A DNA stretch of 64,000 nucleotides from contig MPOA01000002.1 in the NCBI GenBank assembly GCA_001899445.1, positions 268,250 through 332,249 of the forward strand, in the 5' to 3' direction. Under the pieces are notes generated by a model that had not been told where the DNA came from, did not search any database, and worked only from the letters and a program-made list of their open reading frames with translations. Below are positions 43,327 to 51,940 of the stretch, piece after piece (the stretch's first letter is position 1; each line of letters begins with the position of its first letter). The position numbers were made by a program, and so were the translations under genes. Origin of the DNA: Candidatus Desulfopertinax cowenii (GTDB lineage: Bacteria; Bacillota; Desulfotomaculia; Desulfotomaculales; Desulforudaceae).

Positions 43327-43890
43327 TTGCGGATTATTTCGGGGGAACTGAAAGGCAGACGCATCAAGGTCAGGCCCGGATCAGCAGTACGCCCTACCAC
43401 GGACCGGGCCCGTGAAGCGTTGTTTAACATTTTGGCGCCGCGGGTGCCGGGATGCCGGTTTCTGGACCTCTACGCCGGAACGGGTGTCGTAGGCCTGGAG
43501 GCGCTGAGCAGGGGCGCCGCGCAGGCCATTTTCGTGGAAAAGGATCGGCGGGCGGCCGCTTTGCTGCGGGACAACCTGGCGCGCATCGGTGTATCCGCGC
43601 TGGCGACCGTCAGGAGGGGCAGCGCCGTGCCGGTGATCGCGGCCCTTGGCCTCGAGGGCCGGAAATTTGACCTGGTGTTCATGGATCCCCCGTACGCGGG
43701 GGGGCTCGCGGATAAAACTCTGGAAGCTCTGGCGCGCGCCGAGGTGGTTGACCCGGGGGGCTGGGTCATCACGGAAACATCCCACCGGAATCCGCCAGCC
43801 GAGCAGATCGCCGGCTTCGGCGTATGGCGCCGGCAGCGCTACGGTGAAGCATTGCTTTCCTTCTATCGGTTGGAGAGGGAATTGACGTGA
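43327..43890 (+). CDS. rsmD: 16S rRNA (guanine(966)-N(2))-methyltransferase
   Basis: A 187-residue SAM-dependent methyltransferase modifying G966 of 16S rRNA. MRIISGELKGRRIKVRPGS and RPTTDRAREALFNIL form the N-terminus; FLDLYAGTGVVGLEALSRGA is the SAM-binding motif I and FMDPPYAGG the catalytic DPPY motif (about 120). TTG 43327 is preceded by AGGTGA. It overlaps coaD by four bases, a common bacterial pair. Confidence 0.95.
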   Translation: MRIISGELKGRRIKVRPGSAVRPTTDRAREALFNILAPRVPGCRFLDLYAGTGVVGLEALSRGAAQAIFVEKDRRAAALLRDNLARIGVSALATVRRGSAVPVIAALGLEGRKFDLVFMDPPYAGGLADKTLEALARAEVVDPGGWVITETSHRNPPAEQIAGFGVWRRQRYGEALLSFYRLERELT

Positions 43891-44363
43891 ACATTGCGGT
43901 TTATCCGGGTAGTTTCGATCCCGTTACCAGCGGACACCTGGACATCATCAGGCGGGCGGTGACGCTTTTCGACCAGGTGATCGTGGCGGTGGCCTACAAT
44001 TCGGCCAAAGAGCCGCTTTTTACCGTTTCGGAGCGCCTGGAAATGCTGCGTACCGTTTTGGCCGACCTCCCTAACGTACGGGTGGACGCCTACCGCGGCC
44101 TGACCGTGCGCTATGCCCAGGAACAGGGTGCCCGGGCGCTAATCCGGGGTTTACGGGCGGTGTCCGACTTCGAAAGCGAGTTTACCATGGCGCTGACGAA
44201 CAAAAAATTGGCGCCCGAAATTGAGACCGTGTTTCTAATGACCGAAGCGAAGTATTCCTTCATCAGTTCCGGTTCCGTTAAGGAAGTGGCCCGTTACCAG
44301 GGTTGTCTGGACGACATGGTTCCGGACCCGGTGGCCCGGATGCTGCGGGACAAATTCCGTTAA
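43887..44363 (+). CDS. coaD: Phosphopantetheine adenylyltransferase
   Basis: Joins ATP and 4'-phosphopantetheine to dephospho-CoA. The 158-residue protein has the nucleotidyltransferase motif YPGSFDPVTSGHLDIIRR (residues 5-22, TxGH), RGLRAVSDFESEF near 90 and the family's KYSFISSGSVKEVA near 130. GTG start overlaps the rsmD stop; the next gene follows 15 bases on. Confidence 0.96.
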   Translation: MNIAVYPGSFDPVTSGHLDIIRRAVTLFDQVIVAVAYNSAKEPLFTVSERLEMLRTVLADLPNVRVDAYRGLTVRYAQEQGARALIRGLRAVSDFESEFTMALTNKKLAPEIETVFLMTEAKYSFISSGSVKEVARYQGCLDDMVPDPVARMLRDKFR

Positions 44364-44377
44364 GGGGTGAGAGTTAG

Positions 44378-44824
44378 GTGGAATTGCTCTCCGTACTGGA
44401 CGACCTGGAAGAATTCGTGCAGAGTTCTCCCCGGGTGCCCTTGACCAAAAAGGTGTTAGTTGACGAGGAAAAGTTCCTGGATCTACTTGACCGGGCCCGT
44501 ACCATTTTGCCGGAAGAGGTCCGTAAAGCGAAGTGGCTGGTTCAAGAGCGGGAGAAGGTGATCAACGAATCCCGCCAGGAGGCGAACCGGCTGCTGGAGG
44601 AGGCCCAGAAAGAAATCGAGAAAAAAGTCGAAGAAAGTGAGATCGTGCGGCGGGCCCGGGAAGTAGCCGAAGAGATCGTCAGTAAGGCCGAACAGGTGGC
44701 CCGGGAAATGCGACTGGGGGCCCGGGATTATTCCGACGATGTCCTGGCTAAGCTGGAAACTCGCCTAGAAAAGATTCTCAAGGAAATCGAAGGCGGCCGC
44801 AAAGAGCTAAAAAACATGAAATAA
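44378..44824 (+). CDS. Coiled-coil protein, F0-b/V-type subunit H-like
   Basis: A 148-residue, highly charged protein. From about residue 60 to the end it is a continuous predicted coiled coil rich in Glu, Lys, Arg and Ala (EREKVINESRQEANRLLEEA, then VRRAREVAEEIVSKAEQVAR). This pattern leads annotators to call it ATPase-like. The N-terminus (LLSVLDDLEEFVQSS) resembles proteins always found after coaD in Clostridia; the function is unknown, possibly a scaffold. The 3' end overlaps the convergent ylbJ by 18 bases. GTG start. Confidence 0.75.
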   Translation: MELLSVLDDLEEFVQSSPRVPLTKKVLVDEEKFLDLLDRARTILPEEVRKAKWLVQEREKVINESRQEANRLLEEAQKEIEKKVEESEIVRRAREVAEEIVSKAEQVAREMRLGARDYSDDVLAKLETRLEKILKEIEGGRKELKNMK

Positions 44825-45997
44825 GCGAAATAAGCGGCGGATGGTATGGAGTAACATGGCAAAACTCAGCAGCCCTAGGGGCAGGGTTAGGGCGAGAAGG
44901 GTGGCGGTCTGAAGGACGGCCGTCCAGGATAAGGCCGCGGCGGCCGGCGCTTGAACGGCCGCCGCCACCAGGAGATTCTCGAACGCCGGAAACAGGAGCA
45001 GGGTCAGGGCAACCGCCAAAGCGGCGTGCGCCAACCGGCCCAGAAAGTAAAGGCCCAGCCGGATGTCGGTTCCCGTGACAAAGGCGGCGACTTGGGCCTG
45101 GATGGAAAGGCCGCTCCAGGCCAGGATCAACTGGACCGCGATTAGTTGCTGGAGCAATGGAGCCGCCGTTTCACTCACCAACCTGGTCCCGAGGGTCATC
45201 TCAAAAACGCCGGTGGCGAGCGGCAGGTATAACTCCGGCGCCAGACCCAGCGGTTGCAGGAAAAAACCCAGCAAGCCGGCGAAGGCCGGTAGCAGGCCGA
45301 AGCACGACAACAGATTTACGATCACGGCGAAGAGGATGATAAACCCGCCGATGACCAGGAGCTTGTTGACCGCCGATTTCACGGCGTCCCCCAGGATCTG
45401 CCCCGGGTGCCGGTTATCGGTGGCGAGAAACTGGTGAAAGGCTCGTTTCCACAGATTTGCCGTGTTGACCGCAGGTCCCCGTTCGCGGCGGCGGTAACCG
45501 CGGAACAGGAGACCCAGGGTCAGATTACTTAGATAATGCACGGCCAGAATGAACGGTCCTAGGGCCGGATTGTTGAACATGCCCACGGAAATCGCCACCA
45601 GGATGAACAGCGGGCTGGCGTTGTTGACAAAGGTCAACAGGTGTTCGGCTTCGGCGCGGGTACACATTCTTTCGGTACGGAGCCGGGCGGTAAAGTTGGC
45701 GCCGACTGGATAACCGGAACTGTAGCCCACGGCGACCGCAAACGAGGCGCTACCCGGGAGACGGAAGAGCGGCCGCATCACCGGTTCCAGCAACGCACCG
45801 GCAATACTTGCCAGGCCGAGACCCAGTACCAATTCGGAAACAATAAAAAAGGGCAGTAGGGCCGGAAACACGATGTTCCACCAGGTATCCATTCCGGCCA
45901 GCGCCCCCTCGAACGCGGTCCGGGGGCGGGCGGCGATGGCGGCGATTAACGTGACGGTCAGTACGGCCAGCGTTATCCGGCCGGGGTTTGAGCGCAT
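44807..45997 (-). CDS. ylbJ: Sporulation integral membrane protein YlbJ
   Basis: A 396-residue membrane protein with eight or more helices and two nucleoside-recognition (Gate) domains. GMDTWWNIVFPALLPFFIVS near residue 36 and GYSSGYPVGANFTARL (about 92) are typical of YlbJ, needed in sporulation of Bacillus (sigma-E regulon). Start ATG 45997 is chosen for AAGGAA upstream; the longer frame to 46063 runs into the promoter of the next operon. It lies next to coaD as in B. subtilis. Confidence 0.9.
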   Translation of the reverse strand: MRSNPGRITLAVLTVTLIAAIAARPRTAFEGALAGMDTWWNIVFPALLPFFIVSELVLGLGLASIAGALLEPVMRPLFRLPGSASFAVAVGYSSGYPVGANFTARLRTERMCTRAEAEHLLTFVNNASPLFILVAISVGMFNNPALGPFILAVHYLSNLTLGLLFRGYRRRERGPAVNTANLWKRAFHQFLATDNRHPGQILGDAVKSAVNKLLVIGGFIILFAVIVNLLSCFGLLPAFAGLLGFFLQPLGLAPELYLPLATGVFEMTLGTRLVSETAAPLLQQLIAVQLILAWSGLSIQAQVAAFVTGTDIRLGLYFLGRLAHAALAVALTLLLFPAFENLLVAAAVQAPAAAALSWTAVLQTATLLALTLPLGLLSFAMLLHTIRRLFRLFHVF

Positions 45998-46105
45998 GAC
46001 AGATTCCTTCGGTCTGGTAGTAAGCGCCGTTGTGGTTGGGCGCTTTCGAATTTGTGGTTTCAAAAAAGTTTATGGCCGCCGTGGGCCGGGCAGACCAGGT
46101 TTTTA

Positions 46106-46134
46106 TTGACAAGCCAGGGGACCCCAATTATAAT
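46106..46134 (+). promoter_or_regulatory. Consensus sigma-A promoter of the yceD-rpmF operon
   Basis: TTGACA (46106-46111) and TATAAT (46129-46134) are perfect with a 17-base spacer. RNA would start near 46141, which rules out the in-frame ATG at 46133 as the start of the next gene and supports ATG 46160. Confidence 0.88.
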
Positions 46135-46159
46135 GGCTCTGTTGGATGGGGGTAAGTTT

Positions 46160-46678
46160 ATGTTCTGGCTCAACCTCGGCATGGCGCGGGACCACTCCGG
46201 TGCCCCGGTGACCTTCACCTTCCGGGAGGAACTGCCCGCGCTTGACGGACCGGACGGGACAGTCAGCTTCCTGGGTCCGGTGGACGTCGAGGTCACCGTG
46301 ACCTGTGTAGAAGGTCAGTACTGGCTGAACGGCACCGTCCGCGGCCGGGTGGAACTGACCTGTGCCCGGTGCCTGAAGCGCTTCGAATATCCCTTTGAGG
46401 TTGCTCTGGCCGAGAGGTACGTGCAGGGCCGGGATCGCGGTGATGCCGAGGCGAGCTGCGTGAAGGGCGACTTGGTGGATTTCACCGACAAGGTGACCGA
46501 GGGTATCCTGCTGGCCCTGCCCATGCGTGCGCTCTGCCACCCTGGATGCCGGGGCCTTTGCCCGGAGTGCGGGCAGATGCTCAACGAGGCTACCTGTGAT
46601 TGCCGTACCGACAATATCGATCCCCGGTTTGCCGCGTTGGCGAAGCTTCTCAAACCGAACCCGAAGGGGGTGGAATGA
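46160..46678 (+). CDS. yceD: YceD/DUF177 family protein
   Basis: A 172-residue protein of the DUF177 family, which is nearly always next to rpmF and is linked to 23S rRNA accumulation. It carries CARCLKRFEYPFEV (about 72-85) and a C-terminal zinc-like site CHPGCRGLCPECGQ (about 127-140). The last residues (DPRFAALAKLL) match the family. GGGGGT lies upstream of ATG 46160. It is coupled to rpmF by overlapping stop and start. Confidence 0.92.
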   Translation: MFWLNLGMARDHSGAPVTFTFREELPALDGPDGTVSFLGPVDVEVTVTCVEGQYWLNGTVRGRVELTCARCLKRFEYPFEVALAERYVQGRDRGDAEASCVKGDLVDFTDKVTEGILLALPMRALCHPGCRGLCPECGQMLNEATCDCRTDNIDPRFAALAKLLKPNPKGVE

Positions 46679-46857
46679 TGGGTGTCCCGAAACGCAGACA
46701 TTCCAAACAGCGCAAGCGGATGCGCCGGGCGAGGTGGAAGCTGGACGCGCCCAACCTGGTCGAGTGTCCACAGTGCCAGGCGTGGATGGTGCCGCACCGG
46801 GTCTGCCAAGAGTGTGGATACTATAAGGCGAAAAAGGTCGTAAATAGGGAAAAATAA
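46678..46857 (+). CDS. rpmF: 50S ribosomal protein L32
   Basis: A 59-residue L32 with the conserved start MGVPKRRHSKQRKRMRRA and the four-cysteine zinc site CPQC plus CQEC. Two ATG codons stand in tandem (46675 and 46678); the second gives the family start. GGGGGTGGA is the ribosome site. A strong terminator overlaps the stop codon region and separates it from plsX. Confidence 0.97.
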   Translation: MGVPKRRHSKQRKRMRRARWKLDAPNLVECPQCQAWMVPHRVCQECGYYKAKKVVNREK

Positions 46858-46886
46858 GCTTTTGGCGCCCCCAAAAGCTTATTTTT
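46850..46886 (+). terminator. Strong intrinsic terminator after rpmF
   Basis: AAAAATAAGCTTTTGG (46850-46865) pairs fully with CCAAAAGCTTATTTTT (46871-46886) around CGCCC. The arm's own T-run ends the RNA. Being symmetric with A- and T-runs, it could act in both directions. Confidence 0.92.
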
Positions 46887-46893
46887 GCTTTTG

Positions 46894-46922
46894 TTGCTTT
46901 TATATGGTAAGTTGGATATACT
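46894..46922 (+). promoter_or_regulatory. Probable sigma-A promoter for plsX-fab operon
   Basis: TTGCTT (46894-46899), 17 bases, TATACT (46917-46922). plsX starts 40 bases downstream. No fapR gene precedes plsX as it does in Bacillus, and I see no clear FapR palindrome here. Confidence 0.6.
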
Positions 46923-46961
46923 CACATTTATACGAAAGTGCCTTGCGGGGGGGAACTGTGG

Positions 46962-47969
46962 TTGCGCATTGCGGTTGACGCGATGGGGGGGGACTTTGCG
47001 CCTTTGGAAATCGTCCGAGGTGCGGAGGCCGCCGCCAGAGGATTGGATCTGGAAGTGATTCTGGTTGGGGATGAGGAAAAAATCTCCGCCGCTTTGGGTT
47101 CACCCCCAAGCTTACCTGTGGTGCACGCTTCGGAAACCATTCAAATGGACGAGCAACCGGTCCTGGCGGTCCGGCGCAAGCCCGGGGCCTCCATCGTGAA
47201 GGCCGTGCAGTTGGTCCGGGATGGACAAGCCGATGCGGTGGTGTCGGCGGGCCATACCGGGGCCACCCTAGCGGCTAGTTTCCTGCATCTCGGGCGTATC
47301 CCCGGTATCGAGCGGCCAGCCATTTTAAGCATCATCCCCAACGAAAAGTCCCAGACCGTGCTCGTAGATGTCGGCGCGAACGTGGACTGCAAACCCACCC
47401 ACTTGCTCCAATTCGGGGTTATGGGCGCTATGTACGCCCGCAAAGTGCTGGGGGTGACCTGCCCCCGGGTCGGACTGTTGAATATCGGGGAGGAGGCTTC
47501 CAAGGGAAATGAACTGACCTGCGCCGCCTACCCGCTTTTCGAAAGGGCGCCGTTCCGGTTCGTGGGCAACGTCGAGGGCCGGGACCTGTTCAACGGCCGC
47601 GTGGACGTGGTTGTATGCGACGGGTTTACGGGCAATATCGTGCTCAAGACCGGAGAAGGTCTGGTTGTCGCCCTAGGGAACGCTATTAAAAAGGAAATCG
47701 CCACTAACTGGATGAACAGAATGTTTCTTTTGATTTCCGCTTTTTCGTTAAAGAGTATCCGCCAGCGCTTCGATTACACCGAATACGGCGGGGCGCCGCT
47801 ATTGGGCGTCAACGGGGTGGTGGTGGTCAGCCACGGCAGTTCGCGGGCCAAGGAGGTCAAGAACGCGATACGCGTGGCCGGTGAAGCTGTCCGCAATAAC
47901 CTGGTCGAGGCTATTGCTAGTGGAATCAACGAAACTTTGACCAAGGGGGCCGAAACGGCCAATGGCTGA
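46962..47969 (+). CDS. plsX: Phosphate acyltransferase PlsX
   Basis: PlsX turns acyl-ACP into acyl-phosphate, starting phosphatidic acid synthesis. The 335-residue protein begins MRIAVDAMGGDFAPLEIVRG. SAGHTGATLAASFLHLGRI near residue 95, DVGANVDCKP near 135 and EVVVCDGFTGNIVLK-like sequence (VVVCDGFTGNIVLKT, about 220) follow. A TTG at 46962 is preferred because family members start here and GGGGGGGAA lies seven bases upstream. It overlaps fabH by eight bases. Confidence 0.95.
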   Translation: MRIAVDAMGGDFAPLEIVRGAEAAARGLDLEVILVGDEEKISAALGSPPSLPVVHASETIQMDEQPVLAVRRKPGASIVKAVQLVRDGQADAVVSAGHTGATLAASFLHLGRIPGIERPAILSIIPNEKSQTVLVDVGANVDCKPTHLLQFGVMGAMYARKVLGVTCPRVGLLNIGEEASKGNELTCAAYPLFERAPFRFVGNVEGRDLFNGRVDVVVCDGFTGNIVLKTGEGLVVALGNAIKKEIATNWMNRMFLLISAFSLKSIRQRFDYTEYGGAPLLGVNGVVVVSHGSSRAKEVKNAIRVAGEAVRNNLVEAIASGINETLTKGAETANG

Positions 47970-48987
47970 GGTTTCAGTCGGCATTGCCGGGGTCGGCATT
48001 TGTGTACCCGATCGGGTCCTGACCAACCGGGACCTGGAGTCCATGGTGGATACCTCCGATGAATGGATCCGCGAACGTACCGGTATTCGTGAGCGCCGGA
48101 TTGCTGCCCCTGACCAATCCACTTCGGACCTGGCCGTGGTTGCGGCCCGCCGGGCCCTGGCCGATGCCGGAGTTACCCCCGGCGAGGTGGACCTGATCAT
48201 CGTGGCCACGGTGACCCCGGACATGGTGTTCCCGTCCACGGCCAGCCTCGTGCAGGAACGTCTTGGTTGCGGACCAGTGGGCGCCTTCGACCTTTCCGCC
48301 GGGTGCACCGGCTTCTTGTACGGATTGGTGGCGGGGGCGCAGTTTATTGCGGCCGGCACCTACCGTACCGTATTGGTGATCGGGGCTGAAACCCTGTCCA
48401 AAATAATCAACTGGGAGGACCGTTCCACCTGTGTCCTGTTCGGGGACGGGGCCGGGGCGGTGGTGCTACGCCCGGCACCGGCCGGATGGGGCCTGCTGGC
48501 GGCCTGCCTGGGCTCGGACGGCGCCGGGGGCGATCTTTTGAAAATACCGGCGGGAGGCTCACGCCTCCCAGCTTCGGCGCTAACGGTTGAAAAGAAACTG
48601 CACTACATCCACATGAACGGTCGCGAAGTGTTCCGGTTCGCGGTGCGGATTCTCAGTGAGGCTGCAAGCGAGGTGATCCGGGCGGCCGGCTTGAAGCAGG
48701 ACCAGATCGACCTTTTTATTCCCCACCAGGCGAACATCAGAATTATCAAGGCTGCGGTCAAGCGCCTGGAGTTGCCGATGGACCGGGTCGTGGTGAACGT
48801 TGACCGGTACGGCAACACTTCGTCCGCTTCCGTTCCCCTGGCCCTGGATGAGGCGGCACGTTCCGGCCGGCTGGCAGACGGTGACCGGGTGGTGATGGTT
48901 GCTTTCGGCGCTGGCCTTTCCTGGGCGGCGGCAGCCGTGCGTTGGTACAGCACTGCATCCCGGGGTACACCGGAGCCGACTGGATAA
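47962..48987 (+). CDS. fabH: 3-oxoacyl-ACP synthase III (FabH)
   Basis: FabH condenses an acyl-CoA primer with malonyl-ACP to start fatty acid synthesis. 341 residues. The catalytic Cys115 is in LSAGCTGFLYGL; the His and Asn of the triad are in FIPHQANIRII (about 253-263) and NTSSASVPLAL (about 290-300). DEWIRERTGIRERR near residue 33 is the usual substrate-end signature. Its ATG overlaps plsX. Confidence 0.96.
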   Translation: MAEVSVGIAGVGICVPDRVLTNRDLESMVDTSDEWIRERTGIRERRIAAPDQSTSDLAVVAARRALADAGVTPGEVDLIIVATVTPDMVFPSTASLVQERLGCGPVGAFDLSAGCTGFLYGLVAGAQFIAAGTYRTVLVIGAETLSKIINWEDRSTCVLFGDGAGAVVLRPAPAGWGLLAACLGSDGAGGDLLKIPAGGSRLPASALTVEKKLHYIHMNGREVFRFAVRILSEAASEVIRAAGLKQDQIDLFIPHQANIRIIKAAVKRLELPMDRVVVNVDRYGNTSSASVPLALDEAARSGRLADGDRVVMVAFGAGLSWAAAAVRWYSTASRGTPEPTG

Positions 48988-49003
48988 AAGGAGGTTGACT
49001 ACA

Positions 49004-49951
49004 GTGCTGCGCACCGAGCTTTGTGAATTATTGGGCATTCATTATCCGATTTTACAGGGCGGCATGGCTTGGGTGTCGGATGCGAAACTGGCGGCCGCGG
49101 TTTCCAACGGTGGTGGCCTGGGGATCATCGGGACCGGCCAGGCGCCGCCGGATTGGGTGCGGGAACAAATTCTCGCGGCGAAAGCGCTCACCGACCGGCC
49201 CTTCGGCGTTAACGTAATGCTTCTTTCCCCCTTTACCGAGGAGGTCATGCGGGTGGTGATCGAGGAAAGGGTGGCGGTGGTGACCACCGGTGCCGGCAAC
49301 CCGGGCAAGTATATCAGCGCGTTGCAAGAGGCCGGGGCCCGGGTGATCCCGGTGGTGGCCTCGGTTGCGCTGGCCCAGCGTCTGGAGCAGACCGGGGTGG
49401 ACGCCCTGATCGCCGAGGGTATGGAATCGGGGGGCCACATCGGGGAACTGACGACCATGGTCCTGGTGCCCCAGATTGTTGATGCCGTAAATGTTCCGGT
49501 GATTGCCGCTGGCGGTATCGGTGACGGCCGGGGGATCGCGGCCGCGCTGGCGCTGGGGGCTTCAGGGGTGCAAATGGGTACCAGGTTTATCTGTGCTGAG
49601 GAATGCACGGTGCACCCCAAGGTTAAGGAGAGGGTTCTCAAGGCCAGGGACCGGGACACCGTGATCACCGGGCGTTCAACCGGACATCCAGTACGGTGCC
49701 TGCGTAACAAGCTTACCCGCCGCTTTGAGGAGTTGGAGGCGCGCCAGGTGCCCGCCGAGGAACTGGAAAGACTGGGCGTGGGCAAGCTCCGCGCGGCGAT
49801 GGTGGACGGGGATATCGAGTACGGTTCGGTAATGGCCGGACAAATCGCGGCTATGGTCCGAGAGATCAAACCAGCCCGCGAAATCATCCGGGAACTGGTG
49901 ACCGAAGCTGAGCGGGTACTGCGGCAAATCGGCGCGATGGGGGAAGGCTAG
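49004..49951 (+). CDS. fabK: Enoyl-ACP reductase II (FabK-type, FMN)
   Basis: A 315-residue FMN enzyme of the nitronate monooxygenase/FabK family: YPILQGGMAWVSDAKLAAAV at the start, GFGVNVML-like PFGVNVMLLSP (about 63), SGGHIGELTTM near 145 and ALALGASGVQMGTRF near 185. Within a fab operon lacking fabI it should do the last step of each elongation cycle. GTG 49004 has AAAGGAGG upstream. It sits between fabH and fabD, as in streptococci and clostridia. Confidence 0.92.
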   Translation: MLRTELCELLGIHYPILQGGMAWVSDAKLAAAVSNGGGLGIIGTGQAPPDWVREQILAAKALTDRPFGVNVMLLSPFTEEVMRVVIEERVAVVTTGAGNPGKYISALQEAGARVIPVVASVALAQRLEQTGVDALIAEGMESGGHIGELTTMVLVPQIVDAVNVPVIAAGGIGDGRGIAAALALGASGVQMGTRFICAEECTVHPKVKERVLKARDRDTVITGRSTGHPVRCLRNKLTRRFEELEARQVPAEELERLGVGKLRAAMVDGDIEYGSVMAGQIAAMVREIKPAREIIRELVTEAERVLRQIGAMGEG

Positions 49952-49953
49952 CC

Positions 49954-50895
49954 ATGCGTATGGCTTTTCTGTTTCCCGGTCAGGGTTCCCAGTACGTGGG
50001 CATGGGCCAAGAATTGTACACCGATTATCCCGCTGCGCGCCGGGTGTTCGACTGCGCCGACGAAGTCCTGGGTTTTGCGCTGACCAAACTCTGTTTTGAG
50101 GGACCCAAGGAGGAACTGCAAAAGACGGCCAACACGCAGCCCGCCGTGCTGGCGACCAGCATCGCCTGCTACGAGATCCTGCGGGAAAAGGGGATTAAAC
50201 CCGAGGTGTTAGCCGGCCACAGCCTGGGGGAATACACCGCCCTGGTGGTGGCGGGTGCCTTTTCGTTTGAAGACGCCCTGCTCCTGGTGCGTCGCCGCGG
50301 ACAGTTGATGCAGGAGGCTGTACCCCTGGGGACCGGTGGAATGATCGCCGTTCTGGGCCTGGACCGAGATAAGGTGGAGAGAATCACGGCCGAGGCTGCC
50401 CGGGCCGGGGTGATCAACGCGGCCAACTTCAACTGCCCGGGACAGGTCGTCCTGGCCGGCGAGATGCCAGCGCTGGAGGAGGCGGTCAAGTTGGCGAAAC
50501 GGGCCGGGGCAAAACGATGTGTGCCGCTTCCGGTCAGCGGGCCGTTTCATTCTACGTTAATGCGCGGGGCCGGGGAACGTTTGGCCCAGGCGCTGGAAGA
50601 CGTCCGGATACGGGATCCGCGGCTGCCCGTGGTGGCCAACGTGGACGGGTCTTTATTGCGGACTGCCGATGAGGTTGGGGCGGCGTTGGTCCGCCAGATA
50701 TACAGTCCGGTGCGCTGGGAAGAAGGGATGCGCTACCTGGTCGAGTCCGGCGTGGAAACCTTCGTGGAGGTGGGCCCGGGCAAGGTCCTGTCCGGATTAA
50801 TGAAAAAGATCGCCCGTCCCGGAAACACCATCCTGAACGTGGAGGACGGGGTTTCCCTACAAAAAGTTCTTGCGCACCTGGAGGAGGTTGGCTAG
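49954..50895 (+). CDS. fabD: Malonyl-CoA:ACP transacylase (FabD)
   Basis: Loads malonyl groups onto ACP. 313 residues: FLFPGQGSQYVGMG at the start, catalytic Ser90 in AGHSLGEYTALV, Arg in RRRGQLMQEAV (about 115), and His in VSGPFHSTLM (about 200). The gene starts two bases after fabK; a second ATG at 49960 is possible. The stop lies one base before fabG. Confidence 0.96.
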   Translation: MRMAFLFPGQGSQYVGMGQELYTDYPAARRVFDCADEVLGFALTKLCFEGPKEELQKTANTQPAVLATSIACYEILREKGIKPEVLAGHSLGEYTALVVAGAFSFEDALLLVRRRGQLMQEAVPLGTGGMIAVLGLDRDKVERITAEAARAGVINAANFNCPGQVVLAGEMPALEEAVKLAKRAGAKRCVPLPVSGPFHSTLMRGAGERLAQALEDVRIRDPRLPVVANVDGSLLRTADEVGAALVRQIYSPVRWEEGMRYLVESGVETFVEVGPGKVLSGLMKKIARPGNTILNVEDGVSLQKVLAHLEEVG

Positions 50896-50896
50896 A

Positions 50897-51640
50897 ATGA
50901 ATCTTGACGGCAGAACGGCCCTGGTAACTGGAGCCTCGCGTGGTATCGGGCGGGCGGTGGCCCTGGCCCTGGCCAAAACGGGGGCGAACGTGGTGATCAA
51001 CTATGTAAGCAACGCCCGGGCAGGGCAGAAAGTGGCGGGTGAGGCCGAACGGGCCGGAGCCCGGGTGCTCCTGTTCCAGGCCGACGTTTCCCGGCCGGAA
51101 GAGGCGGCCGAACTGGTGCAGGCCGGAGTGGACGAGTTTGGCCGGCTGGACATACTTGTGAATAATGCCGGGATCACCCGGGACAACTTACTGATGCGCA
51201 TGCAGGACGAGGATTGGGACGCAGTGCTCAACGTGAACCTGAAGGGTGCGTTCAACACCACCCGGGCGGCGCTCCGGTACATGCTCAAGGCCCGCTACGG
51301 CAGGATTATCAATATTTCATCCATAATCGGACTGCGCGGCAACGCGGGTCAGGCTAACTACGCGGCGGCCAAGGCCGGGCTGATCGGGTTAACCAAATCG
51401 GTGGCCCGGGAGATCGGTTCTCGTAACATCACGGTTAACGCGGTGGCCCCCGGTTTCATCCTGACCGAAATGACCGACAAGTTGCCCCAAGAGGTCCGGG
51501 AGCGGATGATCTCCGAGATTCCACTGGGGCGTTTCGGGACGCCGGAAGATGTGGCGGCGTTGATTACTTTTCTAGCCAGCGAAGCCGCCGGTTACATCAC
51601 CGGTCAGGTGATTGCTGTGGACGGAGGAATGGCCATATAA
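50897..51640 (+). CDS. fabG: 3-oxoacyl-ACP reductase (FabG)
   Basis: A 247-residue short-chain dehydrogenase reducing 3-oxoacyl-ACP with NADPH. Cofactor motif TGASRGIGRAVALAL (11-25), NNAGITRDNLLMRM (about 87-100), catalytic Ser in INISSIIGLRGN and YxxxK in YAAAKAGLIG (about 152). The end GYITGQVIAVDGGMAI is typical. AGGAGG precedes ATG 50897. Confidence 0.96.
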   Translation: MNLDGRTALVTGASRGIGRAVALALAKTGANVVINYVSNARAGQKVAGEAERAGARVLLFQADVSRPEEAAELVQAGVDEFGRLDILVNNAGITRDNLLMRMQDEDWDAVLNVNLKGAFNTTRAALRYMLKARYGRIINISSIIGLRGNAGQANYAAAKAGLIGLTKSVAREIGSRNITVNAVAPGFILTEMTDKLPQEVRERMISEIPLGRFGTPEDVAALITFLASEAAGYITGQVIAVDGGMAI

Positions 51641-51671
51641 CTCGACGAGCTTGAAAGGAGGTGACAGGTAG

Positions 51672-51905
51672 ATGGCCGATACGTTCCAAAAAGTGCAGGC
51701 GTTGATTGTGGAACAGTTGGGAGTGGACGAAGAAGAGGTGACTTTAGAGTCTTCATTTGTGGACGATCTCGGGGCCGATTCCCTGGACCTGGTGGAATTG
51801 GTAATGGCCTTCGAAGAGGCTTTTGATATACGTATTCCGGACGAGGACGCGGAGAAGATCCGTACCGTGGGTGACGCCGTGGCCTATTTTCAGGAGCGGG
51901 GTTAA
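51672..51905 (+). CDS. acpP: Acyl carrier protein
   Basis: A 77-residue acidic four-helix protein. The phosphopantetheine is attached at Ser37 in [18 protein letters not shown]. The start [19 protein letters not shown] and the C-terminal [11 protein letters not shown] match bacterial ACP. GAAAGGAGGTGA is an excellent ribosome site, as expected for an abundant protein. Confidence 0.97.
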   Translation: MADTFQKVQALIVEQLGVDEEEVTLESSFVDDLGADSLDLVELVMAFEEAFDIRIPDEDAEKIRTVGDAVAYFQERG

Positions 51906-51940
51906 TCCGCCGCGCGGGTTATTTCCTGGGAGGTGCTTTG